A DNA stretch of 6,160 nucleotides, taken from positions 1-6,160 of the forward strand of contig URXS01000113.1 in NCBI GenBank assembly GCA_900551885.1, read 5' to 3'. The stretch is from an uncultured Oscillibacter sp. Lineage in GTDB: Bacteria; Bacillota; Clostridia; Oscillospirales; Oscillospiraceae. The translations under genes were made by a program, and so were the position numbers. This document shows positions 1 through 4,597 of this stretch, piece by piece (position 1 is the stretch's first letter; every line of letters begins with the position of its first letter). The notes beneath the pieces were generated by a model, which was given only the letters and a program-made list of their open reading frames with translations, was not told the DNA's origin and did no database searches.

Positions 1-1005
1 GGCGGCGTTGCGCTTGCAGATGGCGGTGACGGTCAGCAGCGGCCGCTCCAGCCAGCTTCGCAGCATCCGGCCGCCCATGGGGGTCTTGGTCTTGTCCAGC
101 ACCCACAGCAGCGACCCCTTCTTCTCCTTGTTCCGCAGGGTCTCCGTCAGCTCCAGGTTCCGCCGGGCGGTCAGGTCCAGCTCCATGAACCGGCCCTGTT
201 CGTAGTAGTCCAGGTCCCGGATGTGGCTCAGGTCGGTCTTCTGGGTCTCGTAGAGATAATTCAGCAATCCCCCCAGGGCCATGGCCGCCGCCGGGTTGGA
301 CTTGGGCAGGGAGGCCAAGGCCTCCTCCCCGAACTGGCGGCGGATGTTCTTCTCCGCCTCCGCCAGACGGAAGCGGCCCTCGCCCCCGTTTTCCACACGG
401 CAGTGGAATTTCTCTTTCAAGGCGTCGGTCAGGGCGGTTTCGGCGCAGGCGCCGTCATTGAGTACGGCCTCCGCCGGGGAGAACCGGCCCAGTTCGTTGA
501 TCACGTGCTCCACCCGCTCCTTGTCGGTGAAGCCGGTCAGGTGGGTCTTGCCGGTGGAAATGTCGCAGAAGGCCACGCCGGCGCAGCGGGCATCCAGATA
601 AATGCCGCAGAGGAAGTTTCCAGCCTTGTCCTCCAGGCAGGCGGCATCCATGACCGTGCCGGGGGTCACCACCCGGATGATGTCCCGCTTCACCAGCCCC
701 TTGGCGGTGGCCGGGTCCTCCATCTGCTCACAGATGGCCACCTTGTAGCCCTTGGCGATCAGGCGGGCGATATAGGACTCGCTGGCGTGGTAGGGAATGC
801 CGCACATGGGCACCTGCTCCTCCACGGGCTTCTGGTGCTTGCCGTGGTCCCGGGAGGTCAAGGTCAGGTCCAGCTCCTTGGAGGCCAGCTTGGCGTCGTC
901 GGCGAACATCTCATAGAAGTCGCCCAGCCGGAAAAACAAAATGGAGTCGGGGTTGTCCCGCTTGATCTCCAGGTATTGCTTCATCATGGGGGTCAGTTCT
1001 GCCAT
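1..1005 (-). CDS. mutS: DNA mismatch repair protein MutS, N-terminal part (cut by window edge)
   Basis: MutS recognises base mismatches and small loops in newly replicated DNA and starts repair with MutL. The window holds the first 335 codons; the family is usually about 850-900 residues, so the clamp and ATPase domains lie beyond the left edge. What is seen: the mismatch-wedge Phe-X-Glu motif is F30-Y31-E32 in RLGDFYEMFADDAK, followed by MCGIPYHASESYIARL and AICEQMEDP, typical of domain I (about 1-120). A connector domain follows (about 125-265). The lever region then starts with LDLTARRNLELTETLRNK and TPMGGRMLRSWLERPL, the conserved run-in to the core. The ATG at 1005-1003 is chosen because GAGGTG lies 9 nt upstream and MAELTPMMKQYLEIK matches the usual start. 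No convincing promoter is visible just upstream; the adjoining 470 bp is hairpin-rich repeat DNA. The frame is intact throughout. Confidence 0.97.
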   Translation of the reverse strand, partial: MAELTPMMKQYLEIKRDNPDSILFFRLGDFYEMFADDAKLASKELDLTLTSRDHGKHQKPVEEQVPMCGIPYHASESYIARLIAKGYKVAICEQMEDPATAKGLVKRDIIRVVTPGTVMDAACLEDKAGNFLCGIYLDARCAGVAFCDISTGKTHLTGFTDKERVEHVINELGRFSPAEAVLNDGACAETALTDALKEKFHCRVENGGEGRFRLAEAEKNIRRQFGEEALASLPKSNPAAAMALGGLLNYLYETQKTDLSHIRDLDYYEQGRFMELDLTARRNLELTETLRNKEKKGSLLWVLDKTKTPMGGRMLRSWLERPLLTVTAICKRNAA

Positions 1006-1083
1006 GGAGGGTCTCACCTCGTTTTGCCCCTGGCGGGGGCGGAATGGTTCTGCGCCGCCAGGCGGCGCGGGGAAGGCCGGGAG

Positions 1084-1195
1084 GTTCCCGGGGAACGCAC
1101 CCCCCATTTTCTTTTCGTCTTGCCGAAAAGAAAACGGGCCGTGCGCGGTCCAAAAGAAAAGGCGCTTGGGACGAACAGGCGCGGCGCCTGTTCGT
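1084..1195. repeat. Probable dispersed intergenic repeat A with three inverted repeats
   Basis: Three perfect inverted repeats follow one another: GTTCCC-G-GGGAAC (1084-1096); TTTTCTTTTCG-tcttgc-CGAAAAGAAAA (1107-1134, 11-bp arms); and ACGAACAGGCGC-g-GCGCCTGTTCGT (1171-1195, 12-bp arms). A further AAAAGAAAA copy at 1152-1160 repeats the right arm of the second. I recall very similar strings, and the spurious proteins called from them, in intergenic DNA of Oscillospiraceae genomes. That is memory, not a search, and only one copy is present in this window. Confidence 0.55.
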
Positions 1196-1276
1196 GAGCG
1201 CGGGGGTCCAGCGAATCGGTGCGGTGGGGTGTTGAGATCCCCGTCGTCCCTGCGCCTTACCCCGGCGGTCGAAAAA

Positions 1277-1368
1277 CCCCGGAGCCGCATAGACGGTGCG
1301 GCGGATGATCGGGGTGGTGTCGGATTTGCCCCTACTCCTATCTCCGCGCGTTCCGCTTCGCTACGCGC
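1277..1368. repeat. Two nested or adjacent inverted repeats in the intergenic region
   Basis: GCCGCA at 1284-1289 pairs with TGCGGC at 1297-1302, and an outer CCCCG/CGGGG pair (1277-1281 with 1310-1314) encloses it. A second one, GCGCGT/ACGCGC (1346-1351 with 1363-1368), follows with an 11-nt loop. They could be part of the neighbouring repeat elements. Nothing shows a specific function. Confidence 0.4.
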
Positions 1369-1400
1369 TGGTGCGGCGGGAGAGGCCAGTCTGTTGCCGG

Positions 1401-1457
1401 GCCCTCATCCGTCTGGCCTGCGGCCAGCCACCTTCCCCGGGGGGAAGGCTTTTCCCC
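1401..1457. repeat. Probable dispersed intergenic repeat B (CCTCATCCGTC...CCTTCCCC-gg-GGGGAAGG type)
   Basis: A short hairpin TGGCC-tgc-GGCCA (1414-1426) is followed by CCTTCCCC-gg-GGGGAAGG (1431-1448). GGGGAA (1441-1446) can alternatively pair with TTCCCC (1452-1457), giving two exclusive folds. The order 'CCCTCATCCGTC, short hairpin, CCACCTTCCCC, GGGGAAGGCTTTT' is one I recognise from memory as recurring between genes in many gut Firmicutes. It starts 19 nt past the stop of the left Xre gene and may act as a fold-dependent transcript end there, but it lacks a proper T-run in that direction. Confidence 0.55.
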
Positions 1458-1475
1458 TGGGAACGCTTGGGCCGG

Positions 1476-1688
1476 TCAGGCCCTGGGCTTGGGCGTGTGG
1501 CAGATCAGGGCATCCACGCTGATGCCGTAAAAGTCCGCCAGGGCCACCAGGGTGGACAGCGACGGCTCCCGAAGCCCCCGCTCATAGTTCTGATAGCCCC
1601 GCAGGCTCAGTCCCGCGCCCTCTGCCACCTGCTGCTGGGTCAGCTTTTGCTCCGTCCGCAGGTGAAAAAGGTTTTCATGAAACGTCAT
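1476..1688 (-). CDS. Small Xre/Cro-type helix-turn-helix repressor (left copy)
   Basis: A 70-residue protein that is almost entirely one HTH_3 domain (about residues 5-62) with a short basic tail; it probably binds DNA as a dimer and represses its own promoter. Seen: LFHLRTEQKLTQQQVAEGAGLSLRGYQNYERGLREPSLSTL, with helix 2 around QQQVAEGAG, recognition helix around SLRGYQNYERG, and the LSTLVALADFYGIS stabilising helices. It is a paralog of the repressor at 2598-2807, with about 38 identical positions in the first 64 by eye. The start at 1688 is set by alignment with that paralog. An in-frame ATG at 1724 would lie at or before the predicted transcription start. The ribosome site (AGAGG, 4 nt from ATG) is close and probably weak. 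No ligand, peptidase or membrane domain is present. It lies 88 bp past the MBL gene on the same strand, with its own promoter. Confidence 0.9.
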   Translation of the reverse strand: MTFHENLFHLRTEQKLTQQQVAEGAGLSLRGYQNYERGLREPSLSTLVALADFYGISVDALICHTPKPRA

Positions 1689-1703
1689 GTGCCCTCTTTT
1701 CTG

Positions 1704-1732
1704 TTGACAAGCACAAACGGGCATGTTATAGT
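1704..1732 (+). promoter_or_regulatory. Rightward sigma-A promoter with no sense gene downstream
   Basis: TTGACA at 1704-1709 and TATAGT at 1727-1732 are separated by 17 nt, so the -35 is perfect and the -10 matches five of six. Transcription would start near 1739 and run into the 3' end of the minus-strand MBL gene, producing antisense RNA. No plus-strand gene with a ribosome site follows. The layout is the same as the rightward promoter at 2823-2851, which does have a gene. Confidence 0.65.
1707..1726. promoter_or_regulatory. Operator candidate for the left Xre repressor
   Basis: ACAAGCAC-AAAC-GGGCATGT is an imperfect dyad with six of eight positions matching between the arms (ACAwGCmC). 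It fills exactly the same place between -35 and -10 of the rightward promoter as the ACAGGAA...TTCCTGT operator does at 2826-2845, and shares its outer ACA...TGT. It also lies just downstream of the leftward -10 at 1730-1735, so binding would be expected to shut both promoters. Assignment to the left repressor is inferred from position. Confidence 0.5.
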
Positions 1733-1758
1733 ATAGCTACCCAAACGTGCTTATGCAA
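1730..1758 (-). promoter_or_regulatory. Leftward promoter of the left Xre gene
   Basis: On the minus strand TTGCAT (1758-1753) and TATACT (1735-1730) are separated by 17 nt; the -35 is weak and the -10 matches five of six. The start would be near 1723, leaving a leader of about 35 nt before the ATG at 1688. The -10 overlaps the -10 of the opposing rightward promoter by three bases, so the two cannot be occupied together. Confidence 0.5.
1735..1754. promoter_or_regulatory. Possible second operator (one good half-site) at the left Xre promoter
   Basis: Read on the minus strand it is ATAAGCAC-GTTT-GGGTAGCT. The first arm matches the ACAAGCAC arm of the site at 1707-1726 in seven of eight positions; the other arm is poor beyond GGG. 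It sits inside the -35/-10 spacer of the leftward promoter. Its centre is 28 bp from the first site. A weak autoregulatory site is plausible but not secure. Confidence 0.3.
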
Positions 1759-1776
1759 CCACTTTCTCGTTTGCGC

Positions 1777-2601
1777 TCAGATCTCCACCACCGTACCGCC
1801 GTTCATGGGCCGCAGGCGGTCGCCCAAAATGGCGGAGAGGCGCTTATAGGCGTACGGCCCGGTGCAGTGGCCGGTGTAGTACACCGTGTCGCCCTCCAGC
1901 AGGGCACGGCCGGTGTCGTCGATCAGGGCGTCGGCGGCCGGGCCGGCAGGCAAATCAAAGAGGTGGAAGCCGCCGAACACCGCGTCCGGCATCCGGCCCA
2001 GCAGCTCCGCCGCCCGGTTGCGGATGTTGACGATGCCCCGGTGGGCGCAGCCGGCGATCAGCACGGCCTTCCCCCCTGCCTGAATCAGCAGATTCTGCTC
2101 GTGGTGGAAGTCGTCGGGCTGAAAGCCCTCCTCCGTCTGCACATGAATCTTGGAGGAGGCCGCCAGGGCCGGGAAGTCATCGCCCTCGTCGGCGAACAGC
2201 GTCAGCTCGTCGTCCAGCCGCAGGAGGCCGCCGGTGGGCAGCACCCGGCTCTCGATCTGCCACATGTCCGGGTCCAGGCCGATGTACCGGGGCTCCTTCC
2301 CCTCCTCCAGGGCATAAAAATCCCCGAAGGCGTCCATGTGGATCAGCACCTCCGCCCGGGCGTTGGCCTCGCAGAAGGCAGGCAAACCGTCGCCGTGGTC
2401 GTAGTGGCCATGGGACAGTACGGCGGTATCCACCGCCGCCAGATCCACCCCCAGGGCCTGGGCATTGGCGAGAAAATCGCTGTTGGGCCCCATGTCAAAG
2501 AGGATCTTGTGGCGGGGCGTCTCGATATACAGGCTCAGCCCGTGGTCGGCCCGCAGGCCCTCCCGGCAGGCGGTGTTTTCCAGTAAGGTCACGATCTTCA
2601 T
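1777..2601 (-). CDS. MBL-fold metallohydrolase of the dihydropterin-synthase-like family (COG1237 type)
   Basis: A 274-residue cytoplasmic metallo-beta-lactamase-fold protein with no signal peptide. Seen: SHGHYDHGDGL gives metal ligands H64, H66, D68 and H69; GCAHRGIVN gives H187; GGFHLF (H213) and TGHCTGPYAY (H245) are the later family motifs. LFDMGPNSDFLANAQALGVDL near residues 34-54 is also typical. The family is named from an archaeal enzyme (MJ0301) implicated in methanopterin synthesis. Clostridia are not known to make methanopterin, so that name should not be carried over; the substrate is unknown. Its ATG overlaps the stop of the upstream Xre gene as ATGA, and AAAGGAG lies 6 nt before the ATG inside that gene, so the two are translationally coupled. 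It is therefore probably under control of the operators at 2826-2880. The frame and metal ligands look intact. No terminator is visible after the stop. Confidence 0.9.
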   Translation of the reverse strand: MKIVTLLENTACREGLRADHGLSLYIETPRHKILFDMGPNSDFLANAQALGVDLAAVDTAVLSHGHYDHGDGLPAFCEANARAEVLIHMDAFGDFYALEEGKEPRYIGLDPDMWQIESRVLPTGGLLRLDDELTLFADEGDDFPALAASSKIHVQTEEGFQPDDFHHEQNLLIQAGGKAVLIAGCAHRGIVNIRNRAAELLGRMPDAVFGGFHLFDLPAGPAADALIDDTGRALLEGDTVYYTGHCTGPYAYKRLSAILGDRLRPMNGGTVVEI

Positions 2602-2807
2602 GATTTGCTCCTTTCCCGGCAGACCAGCTCGTCCAGGGAGAGGTCGTAGAAGTCCGCCAGAGCGATCAAAGTGGACAGAGGCGGCTCCCGCAGGCCCAGC
2701 TCGTAATTCCGATAGCCCCGCTCCGTGACGCCCACTGCGTCCGCAACGTCGGTCTGCTTCAAACCCCTCTGCTTGCGCAGATAGAAAAGATGTTCAGAAA
2801 AGGTCAT
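2598..2807 (-). CDS. Small Xre/Cro-type helix-turn-helix repressor (right copy), coupled to the MBL gene
   Basis: A 69-residue single-domain HTH_3 protein, probably a dimeric autorepressor. Seen: LFYLRKQRGLKQTDVADAVGVTERGYRNYELGLREPPLSTLIALADFYDLSLDEL. Helix 2 is near TDVADAVG and the recognition helix near TERGYRNYELG. It differs from its left paralog at exposed recognition-helix positions (S/T, L/E, Q/R, R/L), which fits the different operators found at the two loci. The start at 2807 is preferred over upstream ATGs because those lie within the operator and promoter, while GGGAAAGGGG lies 5 nt before 2807 and the paralog begins at the same MTF. The stop overlaps the MBL start. The divergent 96-bp gap to the plus-strand small gene holds two perfect operators, so it likely controls itself, the MBL gene and that small gene. 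Confidence 0.92.
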   Translation of the reverse strand: MTFSEHLFYLRKQRGLKQTDVADAVGVTERGYRNYELGLREPPLSTLIALADFYDLSLDELVCRERSKS

Positions 2808-2822
2808 AAGGGCCCCTTTCCC

Positions 2823-2851
2823 TTGACAGGAACAGTTATTCCTGTTATAAT
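2823..2851 (+). promoter_or_regulatory. Full-consensus rightward promoter of the small helical protein gene
   Basis: TTGACA (2823-2828) and TATAAT (2846-2851) are exact consensus hexamers separated by exactly 17 nt. A start near 2858 would leave a leader of about 45 nt before the ATG at 2904, and that leader contains the second operator. A perfect-consensus promoter with an operator filling its spacer suggests strong expression when free and tight repression otherwise. Confidence 0.85.
2826..2845. promoter_or_regulatory. Operator 1: perfect inverted repeat between -35 and -10 of the rightward promoter
   Basis: ACAGGAA-CAGTTA-TTCCTGT has 7-bp perfect arms and a 6-nt spacer. It shares the last three bases of the -35 and abuts the -10 of the rightward promoter. 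The same arms and spacer length recur at 2861-2880, centre to centre 35 bp. Binding by the adjacent right-hand Xre protein is inferred. Confidence 0.8.
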
Positions 2852-2853
2852 CC

Positions 2854-2883
2854 ATTTTAAACAGGAACAAATATTCCTGTCAA
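2854..2883 (-). promoter_or_regulatory. Leftward promoter of the Xre-MBL operon
   Basis: On the minus strand TTGACA (2883-2878) is followed after 18 nt by TAAAAT (2859-2854), five of six to consensus; TTAAAA at 17 nt is an alternative. The start would be near 2847, inside the opposing promoter. Its -10 is only two bases from the -10 of the rightward promoter, so the two face each other and overlap completely. Confidence 0.65.
2861..2880. promoter_or_regulatory. Operator 2: perfect inverted repeat between -35 and -10 of the leftward promoter
   Basis: ACAGGAA-CAAATA-TTCCTGT has arms identical to operator 1 and a different 6-nt spacer. It lies in the leftward promoter spacer and in the transcribed leader of the rightward one. 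With operator 1 it gives each promoter its own internal operator. Confidence 0.8.
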
Positions 2884-2903
2884 CTGATTTTGGGAGCGAT
2901 GCT

Positions 2904-3149
2904 ATGGACGATTACATCACGGTCCTGCTCAACGACCTGGAGGACCGGGCCGGACAGTTCCTGCCCGGCGAATACTATCAGGCGGCCAACCGGGAATCCG
3001 CCGCCCTTCAGGCCCTGGAGGAGACGTTCACGCCGGAGCAGCACCGGCTGTTCCAGGCCTATGAGGACAGCCGCAGCGACAGCGCCTGCGCCTACCAGGA
3101 CGCCCTGGCCCGGCAGGCCTTCCTGCTGGGCCGGGCGATCTTCCGTTAG
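2904..3149 (+). CDS. Small acidic helical protein of unknown function, the only plus-strand gene
   Basis: An 81-residue protein with no signal peptide or membrane segment. The composition suggests two to three helices: about 3-15 (DYITVLLNDLEDR), 25-40 (QAANRESAALQALEET) and 42-78, ending in LARQAFLLGRAIFR. The overall pattern, with a central charged helix and a final helix ending near (F)LLGR, resembles small DUF6809-like proteins of gut Clostridia, but I hold this loosely. The ATG at 2904 has GGGAG 7 nt upstream, and a perfect-consensus promoter precedes it, so it is very probably real even without a known family. Its stop overlaps the 3' end of miaB by 4 nt in convergent orientation, and no T-run terminator follows. 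It is probably repressed by the adjacent Xre protein. Function is unknown; a toxin, adaptor or anti-regulator role would be speculation. Confidence 0.8.
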   Translation: MDDYITVLLNDLEDRAGQFLPGEYYQAANRESAALQALEETFTPEQHRLFQAYEDSRSDSACAYQDALARQAFLLGRAIFR

Positions 3150-4558
3150 ACCGGCTGGCCGTACAGGGCCCAGGTGTTGCTGCCGGTGATCTCCACGTCG
3201 ATAAATTTCCCCAGCAGCTCCGGCCCGCCCTTCAGGCGCACCAGCCGGTTGCCCTCGGTCCGGGAGGACAGGGGGAAGTCGGGGTCGTCGCTGTCCCCGT
3301 CCACCAGCACCCGGACGGTCTTTCCCACGTAGGCGGCGTGGAGTTTGGCCGACATGGCGTTCTGGACCTCCAGGAGCTTGTCGAACCACTTCTGCTTCTC
3401 CGCCCGGGTGGCCGGGTCCGGCATCTGGGCGGCTTTCGTGCCGGGGCGGGGGGAATAGATGAAGGTGAACAGAGCGTCGAAGCCCACCTCCTCCACCAGG
3501 GAGACGGTGTCCATGGCCTCGGCCTCGGTCTCGCCGGGGAAGCCGATGATAATGTCGGAGGTCAGCACCAGCCCCGGCATGACGCTCTTGGCGTAGTTCA
3601 CCAGGTCCAGATACTGCTGCCGGGTATAGCGCCGGTTCATCTCGCGGAGCACCCGGTCGTTGCCGGACTGGACGGGCAGATGAAGCTGTCGGGCCACGTG
3701 GCGGCTGCCGGCCATCACGTCAAAGAGCCGCTTCGTGGCGTCCTTGGGATGGCTGGACATGAAGCGGATCCAGTAGTCCCCGGGGATTTTGTCGATGTCC
3801 GCCAGCAGGTCTGGGAAGTGATAGCCGATGTTCAAATCATTGCCGTAGGAGTTGACGTTCTGGCCCAGGAGGGTGATGTCCTTATACCCGGCCTCCACCA
3901 GCTCCCGCACCTCGGCCAGGACCGCCTGGGGGTCCCGGCTCCGCTCCCGGCCCCGGACGTAGGGCACGATGCAGTAGGAGCAGAAGTTGTTGCAGCCGTA
4001 CATGATGGAGACCCAGGCCTTGACGCCCTTCTCCCGGACCACCGGGATGCCCTCGGCGATGGTGCCGTGCTCGTCCTGAACAGAGAATACCCGCTTGCGG
4101 CTCTCGTACACCTGCCACAATAGCTCCGGGAATTTCCACAGAGCGTGGGGCCCGAACACCAGGTTCACCAGGGGATAGGACTTCTTTACCCGCTCGGAGA
4201 CCCGGGGCTCCTGGGCCATGCAGCCGCACAGGCAGATGATCTGCTCGGGATTTTCCTTCTTGGTGTGGGTCAGGGCGCCCAGGTTGCCGAAGACCCGGTC
4301 CTCGGCGTGTTCCCGGACGGCGCAGGTGTTCAGAATCACCAGGTCCGCCTCGGCGGGCTCCGATGTGAGGGTGAAGCCGCACGAAACCAGCATGCCCATG
4401 AGCTTCTGCCCGTCGGCCACGTTCTGCTGGCACCCGAAGGTGTCCACGCAGGCCCGGGGATGGGCCTGGAGGCTTTCAAACATGGCCTTGATCTTCTCTT
4501 CAAATGTCCGCTGGCGCTCCAGCTCCTCCGGCTGCACCAGCACGTTTTGCCGTTCCAA
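3146..4558 (-). CDS. miaB: tRNA-2-methylthio-N6-dimethylallyladenosine synthase MiaB
   Basis: A radical-SAM methylthiotransferase that adds the methylthio group at C2 of i6A37 in tRNAs reading UNN codons. Numbering is from the TTG start (470 residues, normal for the family). The N-terminal UPF0004 domain supplies the auxiliary cluster cysteines C43 (TFGCQQN), C79 (NTCAVREHAEDR) and C113 (CGCMAQEP). The radical-SAM cluster is C189-x3-C193-x2-C196 (GCNNFCSYCIVPYVRGRERSR), followed by LLGQNVNSYG, MSSHPKD, LHLPVQSGND and DIIIGFPGETE. A C-terminal TRAM domain covers about 400-468. TTG at 4558-4556 is chosen because GGAGG lies 7 nt upstream. The upstream in-frame ATG (4630) would sit in the rluD terminator and before the miaB promoter. 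It is convergent with the small gene at 2904-3149, overlapping by 4 nt. No terminator is evident after the stop. Confidence 0.97.
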   Translation of the reverse strand: MERQNVLVQPEELERQRTFEEKIKAMFESLQAHPRACVDTFGCQQNVADGQKLMGMLVSCGFTLTSEPAEADLVILNTCAVREHAEDRVFGNLGALTHTKKENPEQIICLCGCMAQEPRVSERVKKSYPLVNLVFGPHALWKFPELLWQVYESRKRVFSVQDEHGTIAEGIPVVREKGVKAWVSIMYGCNNFCSYCIVPYVRGRERSRDPQAVLAEVRELVEAGYKDITLLGQNVNSYGNDLNIGYHFPDLLADIDKIPGDYWIRFMSSHPKDATKRLFDVMAGSRHVARQLHLPVQSGNDRVLREMNRRYTRQQYLDLVNYAKSVMPGLVLTSDIIIGFPGETEAEAMDTVSLVEEVGFDALFTFIYSPRPGTKAAQMPDPATRAEKQKWFDKLLEVQNAMSAKLHAAYVGKTVRVLVDGDSDDPDFPLSSRTEGNRLVRLKGGPELLGKFIDVEITGSNTWALYGQPV

Positions 4559-4577
4559 ATCGTTTCCTCCAAATTGA

Positions 4578-4597
4578 GATACTTTAACTAAAGTATC
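4578..4597. promoter_or_regulatory. Perfect 20-bp palindrome over the miaB transcription start
   Basis: GATACTTTA-AC-TAAAGTATC has 9-bp perfect arms. It covers the downstream half of the miaB -10 and the expected start site near 4588, and ends 19 nt before the TTG codon. That is the usual place for a repressor operator. It has no T-run and is AT-rich, so it is not a terminator. The binding protein is not known; neither Xre operator in this window resembles it. Confidence 0.6.

Larger units (their letters stand above)
1006..1475. other. Gene-free, hairpin-rich intergenic region between mutS and the left Xre regulator
   Basis: No reading frame here has a ribosome site, a family match or plausible protein composition; the open frames are GC-driven and rich in Arg, Pro and Gly. 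The stretch instead carries a dense series of inverted repeats at 1052-1068, 1084-1096, 1107-1134, 1171-1195, 1277-1314, 1346-1368, 1414-1426 and 1431-1448. No canonical stem plus T-run terminator was found for the regulator gene that ends at 1476, and no clear -35/-10 pair was found for mutS. The simplest reading is two or more dispersed intergenic repeat elements placed side by side. Confidence 0.7.

Noticed and set aside
1107..1134. TTTTCTTTTCG...CGAAAAGAAAA as a bidirectional terminator
   Set aside because: The stem is AT-rich and the flanks are GC-rich, the reverse of a rho-independent terminator; a repeat element is a better reading.
223..1197. A 324-codon plus-strand open frame across the mutS region
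   Set aside because: It is antisense to intact MutS motifs (RLGDFYEMF, GIPYHAS, ARRNLELT) and shows no family features or ribosome site.
941..1522. Plus-strand and minus-strand open frames of 60-190 codons in the mutS-Xre gap
   Set aside because: They consist of Arg, Pro, Gly and Ala runs across inverted repeats, and lack ribosome sites. Similar frames are a known source of spurious gene calls in GC-rich repeats.
1747..2586. A long plus-strand open frame (279 codons) opposite the MBL gene, starting near the orphan rightward promoter
   Set aside because: There is no ribosome site, its composition is rich in Gly, Val, Gln and His as expected from the antisense of GC-rich coding DNA, and the opposite strand has a full set of MBL motifs.
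3108..3131. Imperfect hairpin GCCCGGCAG...CTGCTGGGC near the end of the small plus-strand gene as a terminator
   Set aside because: It lies inside the coding region, one arm has a mismatch, and no T-run follows on either strand.
1476..3149. Classical toxin-antitoxin system from the small gene plus Xre pairing
   Set aside because: No known toxin fold or motif is visible in the 81-residue protein or the MBL protein, and the genes are divergent and not in the usual tandem order. It remains only a speculation.
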